Shown: positions 18,222 through 27,254 of the stretch, in pieces | How the letters are laid out: every line of letters starts with the position of its first letter | Position numbering within the stretch: the first letter of the stretch is position 1 | Assembly (NCBI RefSeq): GCF_900176535.1 | Contig: NZ_FWXT01000002.1 | Coordinates: 558,001 to 622,000 of the forward strand | Source: Pedobacter africanus | Lineage (GTDB): Bacteria > Bacteroidota > Bacteroidia > Sphingobacteriales > Sphingobacteriaceae | Direction: 5' to 3' | Length of the DNA: 64,000 nucleotides | Notes under the pieces: generated by a model | Database searches by the model: none | Told to the model about the DNA's origin: nothing | What the model saw: only the letters and a program-made list of their open reading frames with translations | Position numbers and translations under genes: made by a program

Positions 18222-19256
18222 ATGAACAAGCCCATACTTGTTTTGAAATTAGGTACTGCTTCCATTACCACCACAAAAGGAGAGCTGGACGAACAGGTAA
18301 TTGCTGATGTTACCCGACAAGTAGCTGAAATTGCAAAAGATTACAGATTGATAATTGTCTCTTCAGGAGCCGTTGCCGCAGGTAAGAAGTATATTAAAAA
18401 CTATAAAGGCAAAATCGCTGAGCGTAAAGCGGCTGCTTCGATAGGAAACCCCTTGCTCCTCGGTACCTACTCCAAACATTTTTTACCTTACAACATCTCC
18501 ATTGCCCAAAGTCTTTGTGAGCGGCAGCATTTTTCTAACCGGAAACAATTTCTGCAGCTGAAAGAAACCTACGAGGAACTTTGGAAAAATGGTGTGATCC
18601 CCATTGCCAATGAAAATGATGTCGTTAGCAGTCTTGAATTGAAATTTTCTGACAACGACGAGCTGGCTACTTTATTGGGTGTAGGCTTTGGTGCATCTGT
18701 TATTTTGCTGGGAACTTCTGTGCCCGGAGTGCTGGATAGGGAAGGAAAGGTTATTGAGCGGATAGAGAGCATCAATAACGATATTTTTTCTCTGGCAGAT
18801 AAGAATAAATCAGATTTAGGCCTCGGAGGGATGATCTCAAAGCTGACATTTGCCCATCTGGCAACGGTTATGGGGATCAAGGTCGTGATATTCGGTGTTC
18901 GCAGTACAAATGGTATTCTGAATGCAATTAAGGAAAGTACAGGTACAGTTTGTATGCCGAAGGAAGGCAATGTATCGGCCAGGAACAAATGGCTGGCCAG
19001 CGGAAGCCTGGTAACAGGTAGGGTAAAGGTTGATGATGGTGCATGTGAAGCAATACGGAAACGCAAAAGCCTCCTGGCAGTTGGTGTGCTCGAAGTGATC
19101 GAAAAATTCAGTGATGGGGAGATCTTTGAAATTACCGATAAGGAGCAGCATATTATTGCTGTTGCACGTGCCAAAACCTCCTCTCAAAAAATGATAGAAA
19201 ATTTAAAACAACATAACCTCGAAATAGCGAATGCCAGCGACATCGTTATACTGTAA
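18222..19256 (+). CDS. proB: Glutamate 5-kinase
   Basis: Phosphorylates the gamma-carboxyl of glutamate, the first and feedback-controlled step of proline synthesis. The 344-residue protein has the amino-acid kinase fold (about 1-245): KLGTASIT at the start, VSSGAVAAGKKY near 47, IANENDVVSSLEL near 128 and the LGLGGMISKLTFA loop near 203. A PUA-like C-terminal domain (about 260-340, GSLVTGRVKVDDGACEAI) completes it. Stop and the proA start are eight bases apart, so the two are an operon. A TATTTTCG near 18178 is close to, but not, a consensus -7 box. Confidence 0.93.
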   Translation: MNKPILVLKLGTASITTTKGELDEQVIADVTRQVAEIAKDYRLIIVSSGAVAAGKKYIKNYKGKIAERKAAASIGNPLLLGTYSKHFLPYNISIAQSLCERQHFSNRKQFLQLKETYEELWKNGVIPIANENDVVSSLELKFSDNDELATLLGVGFGASVILLGTSVPGVLDREGKVIERIESINNDIFSLADKNKSDLGLGGMISKLTFAHLATVMGIKVVIFGVRSTNGILNAIKESTGTVCMPKEGNVSARNKWLASGSLVTGRVKVDDGACEAIRKRKSLLAVGVLEVIEKFSDGEIFEITDKEQHIIAVARAKTSSQKMIENLKQHNLEIANASDIVIL

Positions 19257-19264
19257 AAGGAGCC

Positions 19265-20512
19265 ATGCAAACGATACAACAACAATTAACCAACGCCCGG
19301 AAAGCTCAACATAGCATATCTGCCTTAAGTGATAAAGCAAAACAACTGCTGATTGAAGACCTGGCGGCTTTAATCTCCGCCATGCAGGAGCAGATCATTG
19401 CTGAGAACCTGAAAGATTTGGAGAAGATGTCCGCCTCAGACCCAAAAAAAGATCGGCTGTTGTTAAATGAAAGCAGGATTCAAGACCTCGCGAACAGCCT
19501 GAAAGATGTAGCCTGCCTAGAAGATCCTACCAATAGGATCCTTTCGGAACGAACACTTGCAAACGGTTTGGTTGTTCAGAAAAAAACTGTTCCCCTGGGT
19601 GTTGTTGGGGTGATATACGAATCGAGACCAAATGTGACAATAGACGTAGCAGCGCTGTGCATCAGATCGGGAAACGTTTGTTTGCTCCGTGGTGGCCAGG
19701 ATGCTTACCATACCAACCTGTTTATCGTTTCTTTAATTCAGCAGGTACTGGAGGCACACGGACTGGATAAAAATATAGTTCAGCAATTACCGGCTGACAG
19801 GAAATATATCCTTGATATCCTTCAGGCTGAGAAATTTATTGATGTGATCATTCCCCGGGGGTCAAATCAGCTGATTGAGTATGTAAGGAAGAATGCTTTG
19901 GTTCCGGTGATAGAAACAGGTGCAGGGGTTTGTCATACTTATGTGGAACAAACGGCAAAACTCGATGAAGCTGCTGCTGTTGTTGTTAATGCAAAAGTTT
20001 CCAGGCCGTCTGTTTGTAATGCCCTGGATACAATTGTACTGGATAGTGCTATTGCAGCTCCCTTTCTAAAGATTGTTGCTCCTTTGTTGTCGGCCTATCA
20101 GGTAGAGTTATTTGCTGATCAGCCGTCTCATGACATGCTGAAACAATTGAATTATACACCGTTGAACCTGGCGGGCCCGGATGATTTTGGGCGCGAATTC
20201 CTGGATTTTAAGTGTTCGGTAAAGGTAGTGGAGCACATGGACGAGGCATTGCAGCATATTGCCCAATTTTCTTCAAAACATTCTGAAGCAATTTTGACAA
20301 CAGATGAATCGAAAGCAGAAAGATTTCTCAGCGAGGTGGATGCGGCGGCAGTTTATCTGAATGCTTCAACCAGGTTTACTGATGGTCAGGTTTTTGGTTT
20401 AGGTGCCGAGATTGGAATTTCTACACAAAAACTTCATGCCCGCGGACCTTTTGCCCTTGAAAAACTGGTAACAGAAAAATGGATCGTCAGGGGCGCGGGG
20501 CAGACCCGTTAA
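19265..20512 (+). CDS. proA: Gamma-glutamyl phosphate reductase
   Basis: Reduces gamma-glutamyl phosphate to glutamate semialdehyde with NADPH, second step of proline synthesis. The 415-residue protein is an aldehyde-dehydrogenase fold with PLGVVGVIYESRPNVT near 112-128, the GRGSNQLIEYVR block near 200 (here PRGSNQLIEYVR), the catalytic cysteine in ETGAGVCHTYVE near 223, and FTDGQVFGLGAEIGIST near 375. An AGGAG sequence seven bases before the ATG is one of few clear ribosome sites in this window. proC is not nearby. Confidence 0.95.
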   Translation: MQTIQQQLTNARKAQHSISALSDKAKQLLIEDLAALISAMQEQIIAENLKDLEKMSASDPKKDRLLLNESRIQDLANSLKDVACLEDPTNRILSERTLANGLVVQKKTVPLGVVGVIYESRPNVTIDVAALCIRSGNVCLLRGGQDAYHTNLFIVSLIQQVLEAHGLDKNIVQQLPADRKYILDILQAEKFIDVIIPRGSNQLIEYVRKNALVPVIETGAGVCHTYVEQTAKLDEAAAVVVNAKVSRPSVCNALDTIVLDSAIAAPFLKIVAPLLSAYQVELFADQPSHDMLKQLNYTPLNLAGPDDFGREFLDFKCSVKVVEHMDEALQHIAQFSSKHSEAILTTDESKAERFLSEVDAAAVYLNASTRFTDGQVFGLGAEIGISTQKLHARGPFALEKLVTEKWIVRGAGQTR

Positions 20513-20691
20513 GCTTCTTGTTTTCAAGTGGATAACCTGCGCTATAATTTCCCCTTTTTGGGTAAAAAATGCGGCGCTAAATTGGATGTTTAAACATTAA
20601 AAGCTTTTATTGACTTAGATTTGGCCCTTGATAATATGGCCTGACTTTTGAAAATACTTATCAGATCAACTAAAATATAAATTACAAGTAC

Positions 20692-21768
20692 TTGAGATCA
20701 GATAGCCTACTTAGAATGCTTGAGGTAATAGATGACTATGCCATCCTTTTTTTGGACCGGCATGGTAATGTAGGGAACTGGAACAAAGAGGCTGAGAAAA
20801 TCAAAGGGTATACAGAAGAAGAAATCGTCGGACGTAATTTCAGTGTGTTCTATAATGAAGAGAGCCGCAAAAACAGACTCCCAGAATTACTTATCGAAGA
20901 AGCCAGATCCAAGGGGCGTGCGCAGCATGAAGGCTGGCGTGTAAAAAAAGGTGGGAAGCTTTACTGGAGCTTCGTCACACTATCTGCCATTTACGATGAT
21001 AACAATTCGGTGATCGGATTTTCTAAATTTGTGAGGGACCTTACTGCCAGGCACAATCAGGAAAAAACTACAGAAGAGTACGCCCGGGAACTTGAGCTTA
21101 AGAACAAAGAGCTGGAACAATTTGTCTACATTGCTTCGCATGATTTACAGGAACCGCTGCTTACGGTAAAGAACTTTGTTGAACTGTTTAAGGATGAATA
21201 CAAGGATGTTTTTGATGATAATGCGAAACTTTACCTTCAGTTTATAGACCGTTCGACCGAAAGAATGAGAAACCTGATTAAAGGTTTGCTCGATTATGCC
21301 AGACTGGGCGGAAAACAGATAAAAACGCTGGTAGACTGCAATGTGCTGTTGCACAGTTTGGAAAATGACCTTTTCAGCAGCATTACCACTGCCCGGGCAA
21401 CTATCTGTTACGAGGACCTTCCGGTGATTTACGGATACGAGACAGCTTTAAGGCAACTTTTCCAGAACCTTCTGAGTAATTCATTGAAATTTAAACATCC
21501 CTATATTGACCCTGAGATTAGTATTTCAGTGGTAAACCGTGAAAACTTCTGGCATTTTGAGTTTAAGGACAATGGTATTGGTATAGAAGAGCGGTATCAG
21601 GAAAAAGTCTTTGTCATGTTCCAGCGCCTGCATAGTGCCTCTGATTATGAGGGCTATGGTATTGGTCTTTCACATTGTAAGAAAATTGTAGAACTGCATG
21701 GCGGACAAATCTCCGTAGATTCTGCGCTCGGAGAAGGAAGTACATTTAGGTTCACATTAAGAGTATAA
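20692..21768 (+). CDS. PAS-domain sensor histidine kinase (soluble)
   Basis: A 358-residue kinase with a single PAS domain (about 5-125), a short coiled linker, HisKA with the phospho-accepting histidine in FVYIASHDLQEPL (near 150), and HATPase_c with N-box QNLLSNSLKF, DNGIGIEERYQEKVF and GYGIGLSHCKKIV. No membrane segment is present, so it senses an internal signal. The start chosen is TTG at 20692: an in-frame stop lies at 20671-20673, and the first ATG (20716) would cut into the first PAS helix. The response regulator gene follows 20 bases later and is its likely partner. Nothing is visible in the 179-base gap upstream. Confidence 0.87.
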   Translation: MRSDSLLRMLEVIDDYAILFLDRHGNVGNWNKEAEKIKGYTEEEIVGRNFSVFYNEESRKNRLPELLIEEARSKGRAQHEGWRVKKGGKLYWSFVTLSAIYDDNNSVIGFSKFVRDLTARHNQEKTTEEYARELELKNKELEQFVYIASHDLQEPLLTVKNFVELFKDEYKDVFDDNAKLYLQFIDRSTERMRNLIKGLLDYARLGGKQIKTLVDCNVLLHSLENDLFSSITTARATICYEDLPVIYGYETALRQLFQNLLSNSLKFKHPYIDPEISISVVNRENFWHFEFKDNGIGIEERYQEKVFVMFQRLHSASDYEGYGIGLSHCKKIVELHGGQISVDSALGEGSTFRFTLRV

Positions 21769-21788
21769 CTTTAGATTGATATATAGGG

Positions 21789-22229
21789 ATGAAAAAGTAT
21801 AAAGATCTCGATTGCGTATTGCTTGTTGACGATGACATTTCAACGAATTTCATTCATCGGAGGATAGTTGAAAACACAAAAATTAATGTAGCTGTTAAAG
21901 AAATAACATCTGCCAGGGAAGCATTGGATTATTTGACCTTTTCCGGTAAGTATGCGCATACAGAAGATGCGCCGAAAGCAGGCATCATCTTTCTGGATAT
22001 CAATATGCCCGGTATGAATGGATGGGACTTTATGGCCGAATATAAAAAACTGGATGAAAAGCATAAGGCCAGGATAGTAGTAGTTATGCTGACAACCTCA
22101 CTTAATCCTGATGATGAACTGCATGCCGCAAAAGTAGAGGAGATAGCTACCTATTTGCACAAACCCCTGAATATGCAGGCTTTTTCTACTATCGCAGATA
22201 AGTATTTTGAAGAGATCAAAGAGAATTGA
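21789..22229 (+). CDS. Single-domain response regulator (CheY-like)
   Basis: A 146-residue receiver domain with no output domain. The acidic cluster is VDDDIS (14-19), the phosphorylated residue is Asp70 in FLDINMPGMNGWDF, the Thr/Ser position is MLTTS near 104 and the conserved Lys is in LHKPLNM near 131. It follows the PAS kinase by 20 bases and is almost certainly its partner. Lacking a DNA-binding domain, it must act by protein contact or as a phosphorelay step. Regulators of this Bacteroidota type commonly pair with PAS-kinases without a known output. Confidence 0.88.
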   Translation: MKKYKDLDCVLLVDDDISTNFIHRRIVENTKINVAVKEITSAREALDYLTFSGKYAHTEDAPKAGIIFLDINMPGMNGWDFMAEYKKLDEKHKARIVVVMLTTSLNPDDELHAAKVEEIATYLHKPLNMQAFSTIADKYFEEIKEN

Positions 22230-22255
22230 TTTAGAGGTTGTTAAACCCCTAAATC
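22228..22255. terminator. Weak hairpin between converging genes
   Basis: GATTTAGAGG pairs with CCCCTAAATC with one mismatch, bridging the stop codons of the response regulator and the phosphomutase. No U-tract on either side, so termination is uncertain. Confidence 0.35.
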
Positions 22256-23974
22256 ATTCATTATTGCTTTAATTTTATCGCCAAGAACAGCATCTGTTTC
22301 GCTAAAAGCCTGTTTGTCTTTTAACGGAGTGTTTACACTGCAATAAAATTTAATCTTTGGTTCTGTACCCGAAGGCCTTGCAGAAACAATAGTCCCGTCT
22401 TCAGTTATAAATTGTAAAACATCAGATTTGGGCAATTCCAGTTTTGTTTTTGTGCCCGAGCCTAAATCTGTTTCAACACCCAATTCGTAATCCTTAAGGG
22501 TGCTGATCCTGGACCCACCCAAAGTCTCAGGCGGATTGTTCCTGAATTTCTCCATCATCGCCTTAATGTCTTCAGCACCTGTTTTCCCTTTTTTAGTAAT
22601 AGAAACAAGTTCTTCTTTATACAAGCCGTATTCAACGTACATATTTAACAATGCATCGTAAAGGCTGCTGCCCTTATCTTTGTAAAAAGCAGTCATTTCT
22701 GCTATAAATGCGCAGGAAACAACCGCGTCTTTATCCCTTACCAGGTCACCGATTAAATAACCGTAACTTTCTTCTCCACCGCCGATGAAGGTCTTTTTAC
22801 CTTCAAGATTGGTCATGATCTGTCCGATCCATTTGAAGCCGGTCAGGGTATTGAAACAGGTTACTTTTTTAGCATCTGCGATGGCCTCTATTAAATTTGA
22901 GGTGACAATGGTTTTTACAATGTATTCGTTTCCGGTAAGCTTTCCTTTTTCCTGCCAGGCAGTTAAAAGGTAATTGATGAGCAGGCTTCCGGTTTGATTG
23001 CCATTCAGCAATACGAATTCGCCATCATTGTTTTTAACAGCAATTCCAACTCTGTCTGCATCCGGGTCTGTAGCCAATACCAGGTCGGCATCAATTTCTT
23101 TAGCTTTATTTAATGCGAGCGTAAGGGCTTCTTTTTCTTCGGGGTTAGGATAAACCACGGTAGGGAAGTTCCCATCCGGTTTACTTTGTTCTTCCACCAC
23201 GGTTAAATTGGTAAAGCCAAATTGCTCCAGTGCTTTGGGCACCAGTGTAATTCCAGTTCCATGAATAGGAGAGTATACGATCTTAAGGTCTTTCTGACGT
23301 GAAATTGCCTCGGGTGATACCGATAACGCAGTGATCTTGTGGAGATACAGCTGATCTATGTCTTCACCAATCAGTTCTATGTTGGCATCAACCCGATCAA
23401 ATTTAACCTCATCGATGTCGGTAATTTTTGCAACTTCGTCCATTACCATTTTATCGTCCGGAGCAGTAAATTGCCCACCGTCCGCACCATATGCTTTATA
23501 TCCGTTATATTCTTTTGGATTGTGAGAAGCTGTTAACATCACCCCACTGCGACAGCCAAGCTGGCGTATAGCGAAGGAAAGTTCAGGAGTTGGTCTTAAG
23601 GCTGAAAAAAAATACACATGGATACCATTGGCAGAAAACACATCCGCGGTGATTTTTGCAAAATAATCAGAGTTATTCCTGCTGTCATGTGCAATTGCCA
23701 CCTTAATTTTCTCTCCGGGATATTTTTTATTCAGGTAATTTGCCAGTCCCTGGGTGGCTGTTCCAATTGTGTATTTGTTTATCCTGTTTGATCCGGCACC
23801 CATAATGCCTCTTAACCCACCCGTACCAAACTCCAGGTCGCGATAAAAGGAATCTGTAAGCTCTGTATAGGCTTCTTTATTTAATAGATTTTGTATTTCG
23901 TCTTTGGTTGTCTGATCATAATTTCCGTTGAGCCATTTGTTTACAGTGGCCAGGGTAGCTTGTTCTAATTGCAT
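22241..23974 (-). CDS. Phosphoglucomutase/phosphomannomutase family (phospho-sugar mutase)
   Basis: Interconverts sugar 1- and 6-phosphates through a phosphoserine. All four signature loops are readable: GVMLTASHNPKEYNGYK with the phosphoserine (near residue 140), DPDADRVGI metal loop (near 305), GGGEESYGYL sugar loop (near 405) and RPSGTEPKIKFY phosphate loop (near 545). With 577 residues it belongs to the long PgcA/PGM2-like group. I start it at the ATG at 23974, which has GAGG just upstream; a TTG nine codons earlier (24001) keeps the frame open but is less likely. Monocistronic, divergent from lysC. Confidence 0.92.
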   Translation of the reverse strand: MQLEQATLATVNKWLNGNYDQTTKDEIQNLLNKEAYTELTDSFYRDLEFGTGGLRGIMGAGSNRINKYTIGTATQGLANYLNKKYPGEKIKVAIAHDSRNNSDYFAKITADVFSANGIHVYFFSALRPTPELSFAIRQLGCRSGVMLTASHNPKEYNGYKAYGADGGQFTAPDDKMVMDEVAKITDIDEVKFDRVDANIELIGEDIDQLYLHKITALSVSPEAISRQKDLKIVYSPIHGTGITLVPKALEQFGFTNLTVVEEQSKPDGNFPTVVYPNPEEKEALTLALNKAKEIDADLVLATDPDADRVGIAVKNNDGEFVLLNGNQTGSLLINYLLTAWQEKGKLTGNEYIVKTIVTSNLIEAIADAKKVTCFNTLTGFKWIGQIMTNLEGKKTFIGGGEESYGYLIGDLVRDKDAVVSCAFIAEMTAFYKDKGSSLYDALLNMYVEYGLYKEELVSITKKGKTGAEDIKAMMEKFRNNPPETLGGSRISTLKDYELGVETDLGSGTKTKLELPKSDVLQFITEDGTIVSARPSGTEPKIKFYCSVNTPLKDKQAFSETDAVLGDKIKAIMNDLGV

Positions 23975-24183
23975 ATTGCCTCGTAATTGTTGTTTATCCA
24001 AATTTTATTTTGCCTCTTTTGCTGTTTTTAAGCGCTATTTCTTTAAATTCACGCCCGATTACAAGTATAGAAACTTGCAGCAAATAAATATAGCTATTAT
24101 GTAGCTTTTAACCATTTAAAAATTAAATAAACCTAAAACGAAAGCACAGCTTTCGGACCATTAAAAAAACAACAAAACAAATT

Positions 24184-25497
24184 ATGAAAGTATTAAAGTT
24201 TGGAGGTACTTCTGTTGGAAGCCCTGAGCGCATGAAAAAATTGCTGGACATCATTAATCCTGCAGAAGAACAAATTGTAGTGTTATCGGCCGTGTCTGGT
24301 ACCACCAATAGTTTAGTAGAAATTTCAGCCAAACTTTTAAAGGAAGATAAACGGGAGGCGTTAACCCTGATTAACGCATTACATCAAAAGTATAATGACT
24401 TTGTAACAGAACTTTTAACTGAAGGCGAATATCGTGAGCAAGGCCAGGAGGTGGTTGATTATCATTTTAACTTTTTAAATACACTGGCCAATGATATTTT
24501 CACGGCAGTGGAAGAGAAAGTTGTACTGGCTCAGGGCGAATTGTTGTCGACGACCCTGTACCACATTTACTTAAAATCTATAGGCGTCCCTTCGGTATTG
24601 TTACCGGCACTTGATTTTATGAAGATTGATGAAGACAATGAGCCTGATGTTCCTTTTTCAACCAAACACCTTAAACCTATACTGGAGCAGCATAAAGGGA
24701 ATAAACTGTTCATTACCCAAGGCTTTATTTGCAGAAACAGCTTTGGTGAAGTAGATAACCTGCGCCGTGGCGGTAGTGATTATACTGCATCTTTGATAGG
24801 TGCGGCTATACTGGCGGAGGAAGTTCAGATCTGGACGGATATTGATGGTATGCACAATAATGATCCAAGGATAGTTAAAGGCACAAAGCCGATTGCAAAT
24901 CTTTCATTCGACGAAGCTGCAGAGCTTGCTTATTTTGGTGCCAAGATATTGCACCCACAATCTGTTTTTCCGGCTCAGAAATATAAGATTCCGGTTCGTT
25001 TATTGAATACTATGGAGCCTAAGGCTGCCGGAACAGTCATTTCTACGGAAAGCGAAAAAGGAAAAATTAAGTCTATTGCAGCGAAAGATGGAATTACCGC
25101 CATTAAAATCCAATCGAGCCGGATGTTATTGGCTTATGGCTTTTTAAGGCGAGTGTTTGAAATATTTGAAAGGTATAAGACACCTATAGATATGATCACT
25201 ACTTCTGAAGTGGCAGTTTCCCTGACGGTTGATTTCACTGATAACCTGGATAAAATCGTTGAAGAACTGCATGCTTTTGGTACAGTAGAAGTGGACAACA
25301 ACCAATCGATTGTTTGTGTAGTGGGAGATTTTAGCGCCGAAAAGCATGGCTATGCTGCCCGTGTACTAGATGCCATTAAACACATTCCGTTAAGGATGAT
25401 CTCTTACGGGGGAAGTAACTACAACATCTCGTTGCTCATTAATACAGCCGATAAAACTGAAGCTTTAAAAAGCCTGCATAACAGGCTATTTGAATAA
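24184..25497 (+). CDS. lysC: Aspartate kinase
   Basis: Phosphorylates aspartate, the committed step to lysine, threonine, methionine and diaminopimelate. The 437-residue monofunctional enzyme begins MKVLKFGGTSVGSPERM (ATP/aspartate site), has RRGGSDYTASLIGAAI near 198 and the FGAKILHPQSVFPA block near 252, and ends in ACT domains (about 300-437) for feedback control. In some Bacteroidota aspartate kinase is fused to homoserine dehydrogenase; here it is not. Close to lysA in the same direction, which supports a lysine/DAP role. The 182-base upstream gap holds one small hairpin (CGAAAG-CACAG-CTTTCG near 24140) but no lysine riboswitch that I can recognise. Confidence 0.93.
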   Translation: MKVLKFGGTSVGSPERMKKLLDIINPAEEQIVVLSAVSGTTNSLVEISAKLLKEDKREALTLINALHQKYNDFVTELLTEGEYREQGQEVVDYHFNFLNTLANDIFTAVEEKVVLAQGELLSTTLYHIYLKSIGVPSVLLPALDFMKIDEDNEPDVPFSTKHLKPILEQHKGNKLFITQGFICRNSFGEVDNLRRGGSDYTASLIGAAILAEEVQIWTDIDGMHNNDPRIVKGTKPIANLSFDEAAELAYFGAKILHPQSVFPAQKYKIPVRLLNTMEPKAAGTVISTESEKGKIKSIAAKDGITAIKIQSSRMLLAYGFLRRVFEIFERYKTPIDMITTSEVAVSLTVDFTDNLDKIVEELHAFGTVEVDNNQSIVCVVGDFSAEKHGYAARVLDAIKHIPLRMISYGGSNYNISLLINTADKTEALKSLHNRLFE

Positions 25498-25506
25498 GGA
25501 GTAGGA

Positions 25507-25683
25507 TTACTTCCTTTTTATCCACACCAGGATACCAATAAGAATAAAAATGAGTACGATAAAGAACCTGATTCTACGGTCGTACTCTTTTTTATTGATT
25601 TTATGATTTCTGAGGTCAATGTAATTACCAATGTAAATCAGACCCAGGATAATTACAAAAATGATAACAAGATACTTAAACAT
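25507..25683 (-). CDS. Small two-helix membrane protein (58 residues)
   Basis: Found by translating the lysC-lysA gap on the minus strand; shorter than usual gene-calling limits. ATG at 25683, TAA at 25507. It has a hydrophobic helix at about 4-20 (YLVIIFVIILGLIYIGN), a charged loop rich in R and K (about 24-40) and a second helix at about 41-54 (FFIVLIFILIGILVWI) before KRK. The charge pattern suggests a real inner-membrane protein with a cytoplasmic loop. Its start codon is one base from the lysA start, so lysA's promoter must lie inside it. No family recognised and function unknown. Confidence 0.65.
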   Translation of the reverse strand: MFKYLVIIFVIILGLIYIGNYIDLRNHKINKKEYDRRIRFFIVLIFILIGILVWIKRK

Positions 25684-25684
25684 T

Positions 25685-26836
25685 ATGTTCTCTGATAAAG
25701 ATATATCGCGCTTCGCAAACTTAGAAACACCTTTCTATTATTACGACCTTAGCCTGTTGCAAAACACGTTAAAAACCTGCGCTGACGCTGCAAAGTTATA
25801 CAATTTTCATGTGCATTATGCCATGAAAGCCAACTTCAATCCCGTTGTACTGCAAAAAATTAAGGCAACAGGTTTTGGTGCCGATTGTGTAAGCGGAGGA
25901 GAGGTAAGCAAGGCGCTTGAATCTGGTTTTGACAAGAACCAGATTGTATTTGCCGGTGTTGGAAAATCAGATAAAGAGATTAACCTGGCGCTGGATGAAG
26001 ACATATTTTGCTTTAATGTAGAGTCTGTCCAGGAGCTGGAGGTGATCAATGAGCTGGCTGCAAAAAAAGGTAAAAAGGCAAAAGTAGCCATCCGTATTAA
26101 TCCTAACGTGGATGCACATACCCATCATAACATTACTACAGGATTGGACGAAAATAAGTTTGGCGTAAACTCCTGGGATCTCCCTCAATGTGCGGAAACC
26201 TTAAAGGCATCTGCAAACCTGGAATTTATAGGCATACATTTTCATATAGGGTCGCAGATTACCAACCTTGATGTATATAAAAACCTGTGTGTACGTGTCA
26301 ACGAATTTGGATTGTGGTTTGAAGAGCGGGGCTTTACAGTTAAAGTGTTAAATGTTGGCGGTGGATTGGGGATTGATTATCACAATCCTGATCAGCAGGT
26401 TCCTGATTTTGGCAATTATTTTAAGATCTTTTCTGATTTTCTGGAAATCCGGGCCGGACAGGAAGTGCATTTTGAACTGGGAAGGGCCCTGGTGGGGCAG
26501 TCAGCATCGCTCATTAGCAGGGTATTGTATGTAAAAAATGGTAAAAAGAAGAATTTTGTAGTTCTGGATGCGGGAATGACTGAGTTGATGCGCCCAGCCT
26601 TGTATCAGGCTTATCATAAAATAGAAAACCTTAGCCGTGGTAAACAGGTGGCTTTAAAATACGATATAGTAGGGCCTATCTGTGAAAGCACGGATTGCTT
26701 TGGAAAAGAAGTAGAGCAGCCTGAAACTTTTAGAGGGGATCTGTACGCCATCAGAAGCGCAGGTGCTTACGGTGAAGTAATGGCTTCAAAATACAACCTT
26801 CGGGACGAGATCAGGTCTGTTTACAGCGAAGACTAG
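25685..26836 (+). CDS. lysA: Diaminopimelate decarboxylase
   Basis: PLP enzyme that decarboxylates meso-diaminopimelate to lysine, the last step of the pathway. The 383-residue fold-type III protein has Lys48 in HYAMKANFNP as the PLP lysine, GGGLGIDY near 222, ELGRALVGQ near 265 for PLP phosphate and CESTDCFGK near 335 with the active-site cysteine from the partner subunit. I start at the ATG at 25685; an in-frame ATG at 25661 would add eight residues and overlap the small membrane-protein gene. Terminated by a hairpin shared with the next gene. Confidence 0.94.
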   Translation: MFSDKDISRFANLETPFYYYDLSLLQNTLKTCADAAKLYNFHVHYAMKANFNPVVLQKIKATGFGADCVSGGEVSKALESGFDKNQIVFAGVGKSDKEINLALDEDIFCFNVESVQELEVINELAAKKGKKAKVAIRINPNVDAHTHHNITTGLDENKFGVNSWDLPQCAETLKASANLEFIGIHFHIGSQITNLDVYKNLCVRVNEFGLWFEERGFTVKVLNVGGGLGIDYHNPDQQVPDFGNYFKIFSDFLEIRAGQEVHFELGRALVGQSASLISRVLYVKNGKKKNFVVLDAGMTELMRPALYQAYHKIENLSRGKQVALKYDIVGPICESTDCFGKEVEQPETFRGDLYAIRSAGAYGEVMASKYNLRDEIRSVYSED

Positions 26837-26846
26837 TCTATATTAA

Positions 26847-26878
26847 AATAAGCAGGTATAGATTGATACCTGCTTATT
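26847..26878. terminator. Bidirectional terminator between lysA and the SRPBCC gene
   Basis: AATAAGCAGGTAT (26847-26859) pairs perfectly with ATACCTGCTTATT (26866-26878). On the minus strand it runs into TTTTAATAT. It includes the stop codon of the minus-strand gene. Confidence 0.7.
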
Positions 26879-27254
26879 CCTCAAAAAAATCCAGTAAACC
26901 GCCCAGGTAGTACTCATTTATACCTGCAGTAAACTCGTCAAAGTCTGCATCAGGAATATTTGTCTGCACAAATTCAAGCGAAGTTCCTTTTTTGTCTGCG
27001 TGCAATTTAATCGTAACAATGGAAGGTTCGCTGTCCTCACCAAAATACCATTGCTGTACAATTTTTTTCCCATAATCAAATTCCAGGTTCTTCCCTACGA
27101 TGTCCCCATCCCAAAAGGAAAATTCGGTACCAGGCTCTTCTGTAAATTCAACCTCAGCGCCTGTCCACAACTGTATGCTCTGGGCTTTTGTTAGTGCCCA
27201 GTATACTTCTTCAGGAGGGGCTGGGATCTGATAATATTTTTTAAACGTCTTCAT
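26874..27254 (-). CDS. SRPBCC/AHSA1-domain protein
   Basis: A 126-residue START-like (SRPBCC) domain, beginning FKKYYQIPAPPEEVYWALT and ending in the long helix EFTAGINEYYLGGLLDFFEE that closes the ligand cavity. The AHSA1 group binds hydrophobic ligands or client proteins; the name comes from the Hsp90 activator Aha1. It begins one base before the stop region of the acyl-CoA dehydrogenase gene, so both are probably one transcript. Ligand unknown. Confidence 0.82.
   Translation of the reverse strand: MKTFKKYYQIPAPPEEVYWALTKAQSIQLWTGAEVEFTEEPGTEFSFWDGDIVGKNLEFDYGKKIVQQWYFGEDSEPSIVTIKLHADKKGTSLEFVQTNIPDADFDEFTAGINEYYLGGLLDFFEE

Noticed and set aside
18569..19174. Long minus-strand frame (about 200 codons) inside proB
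   Set aside because: Lies wholly antisense to the well-conserved proB; composition is that of a shadow frame and no family is recognisable.
24002..24183. Lysine riboswitch or leader peptide upstream of lysC
   Set aside because: Too short for the lysine aptamer and no ATG-led peptide; only one small hairpin is visible.
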